Source: DASPKT01 sp035627915 (GTDB lineage Bacteria > Pseudomonadota > Alphaproteobacteria > Azospirillales > Azospirillaceae). Taken from it: DNA of 24,737 bases. The DNA is taken from the NCBI GenBank assembly GCA_035627915.1, contig DASPKT010000145.1, positions 1 to 24,737 of the forward strand, written 5' to 3'. The first letter of the stretch is position 1. Each line of letters starts with the position of its first letter. The notes under the pieces were generated by a model. That model searched no databases. It was given only the letters and a program-made list of their open reading frames with translations, and was not told the origin of the DNA. The position numbers were made by a program, and so were the translations under genes. This document shows, one piece after another, positions 24,615 through 24,737 of this stretch.

Positions 24615-24737
24615 ACCGTCTTGATTAAGGGTGTGATTGTCTGGCGGGTTCGGCGTCGCGGATGATGGCGTTGAGGATGAGGACGAGCTTGTGCATGACG
24701 GCGACGAGGGCGACCTTGGCCGGCTTGCCGGCGGCGC
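24615..24737 (-). mobile_element. IS110-family insertion sequence, one end only
   Basis: Runs off the right edge of the window. The boundary is set at the point where the family 2 repeat stops (24614/24615). Only about 10 nt separate it from the transposase stop codon, as in IS110-group elements, which have a short right end and lack long terminal inverted repeats. The rest of the element, including any guide-RNA region, is outside the window. Confidence 0.65.
24625..24737 (-). CDS. IS110-family transposase, C-terminal end
   Basis: Thirty-seven residues are visible before TAA (24627-24625). They read GKPAKVALVAVMHKLVLILN followed by AIIRDAEPARQSHP, the characteristic C terminus of the Transposase_20 domain (family pattern: KVALVA-MRKLL-ILNA-LRD). 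This is a DEDD/serine recombinase that moves the element through a bridge RNA in the best-studied members. The 5' part lies beyond the window, so I cannot tell whether it is intact. Confidence 0.82.
   Translation of the reverse strand, partial: AAGKPAKVALVAVMHKLVLILNAIIRDAEPARQSHP

Overview
The window is chromosomal DNA from a very GC-rich bacterium. I infer an alphaproteobacterium, probably a Rhodospirillales/Azospirillum-like organism. The grounds are the extreme third-position GC, an AhpC/AhpD pair next to OxyR, polyhydroxybutyrate precursor genes (phaA, phaB), a tamA-tamB pair and several families of short dispersed palindromes. Assignment below that level cannot be made from the sequence alone.

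Layout, left to right. (1) 1-1795, minus strand: cdd-deoC-deoA, a pyrimidine deoxynucleoside salvage/catabolism operon, with deoA cut by the window edge. (2) 1796-2207: a spacer with three copies of a short palindromic repeat. (3) 2208-4996: an Lrp/AsnC regulator divergent from a LysE-type exporter, which is followed closely by a large GT-B-like glycosyltransferase. (4) 4997-7573: a peroxide-defence block with ahpC and ahpD on the minus strand, divergent from oxyR, and a candidate OxyR site between them. (5) 7591-8280: a vapBC toxin-antitoxin module with its own promoter/operator and an AT-rich patch. (6) 8300-14629, minus strand: tamA and tamB, an outer-membrane assembly/lipid transport system. 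(7) 14827-16840: typA/bipA, preceded by a promoter that runs almost at once into a terminator-like hairpin and followed by a strong terminator. (8) 16841-18815: a repeat-rich spacer and an orphan six-helix membrane histidine kinase. (9) 18957-21037: phaA and phaB, each with its own leader and separated by a terminator. (10) 21050-21210: a pair of inverted 60-nt repeats. (11) 21223-24558: a Nudix hydrolase, a YddG-like EamA exporter, a convergent SAM-dependent methyltransferase, and a divergent radical SAM protein with many C-terminal cysteines. (12) 24594-24737: the 3' end of an IS110-family element that appears to sit inside a dispersed repeat.

Functionally the strongest units are: deoxynucleoside breakdown (Cdd deaminates deoxycytidine, DeoA releases deoxyribose-1-phosphate, DeoC cleaves deoxyribose-5-phosphate after isomerisation); peroxide defence (OxyR senses, AhpC reduces peroxide, AhpD re-reduces AhpC); envelope biogenesis (TamA in the outer membrane, TamB spanning the periplasm); and PHB precursor supply (PhaA condenses acetyl-CoA, PhaB reduces acetoacetyl-CoA; no phaC is in the window).

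Most of the window is ordinary core genome. The parts most worth a second look are the promoter-hairpin leader of typA, the IS110 end in a repeat, the uncharacterised radical SAM protein, the RegB-like orphan kinase, and the three families of short palindromic repeats. I found no CRISPR array, tRNA, rRNA, prophage or obvious new multi-gene defence system.
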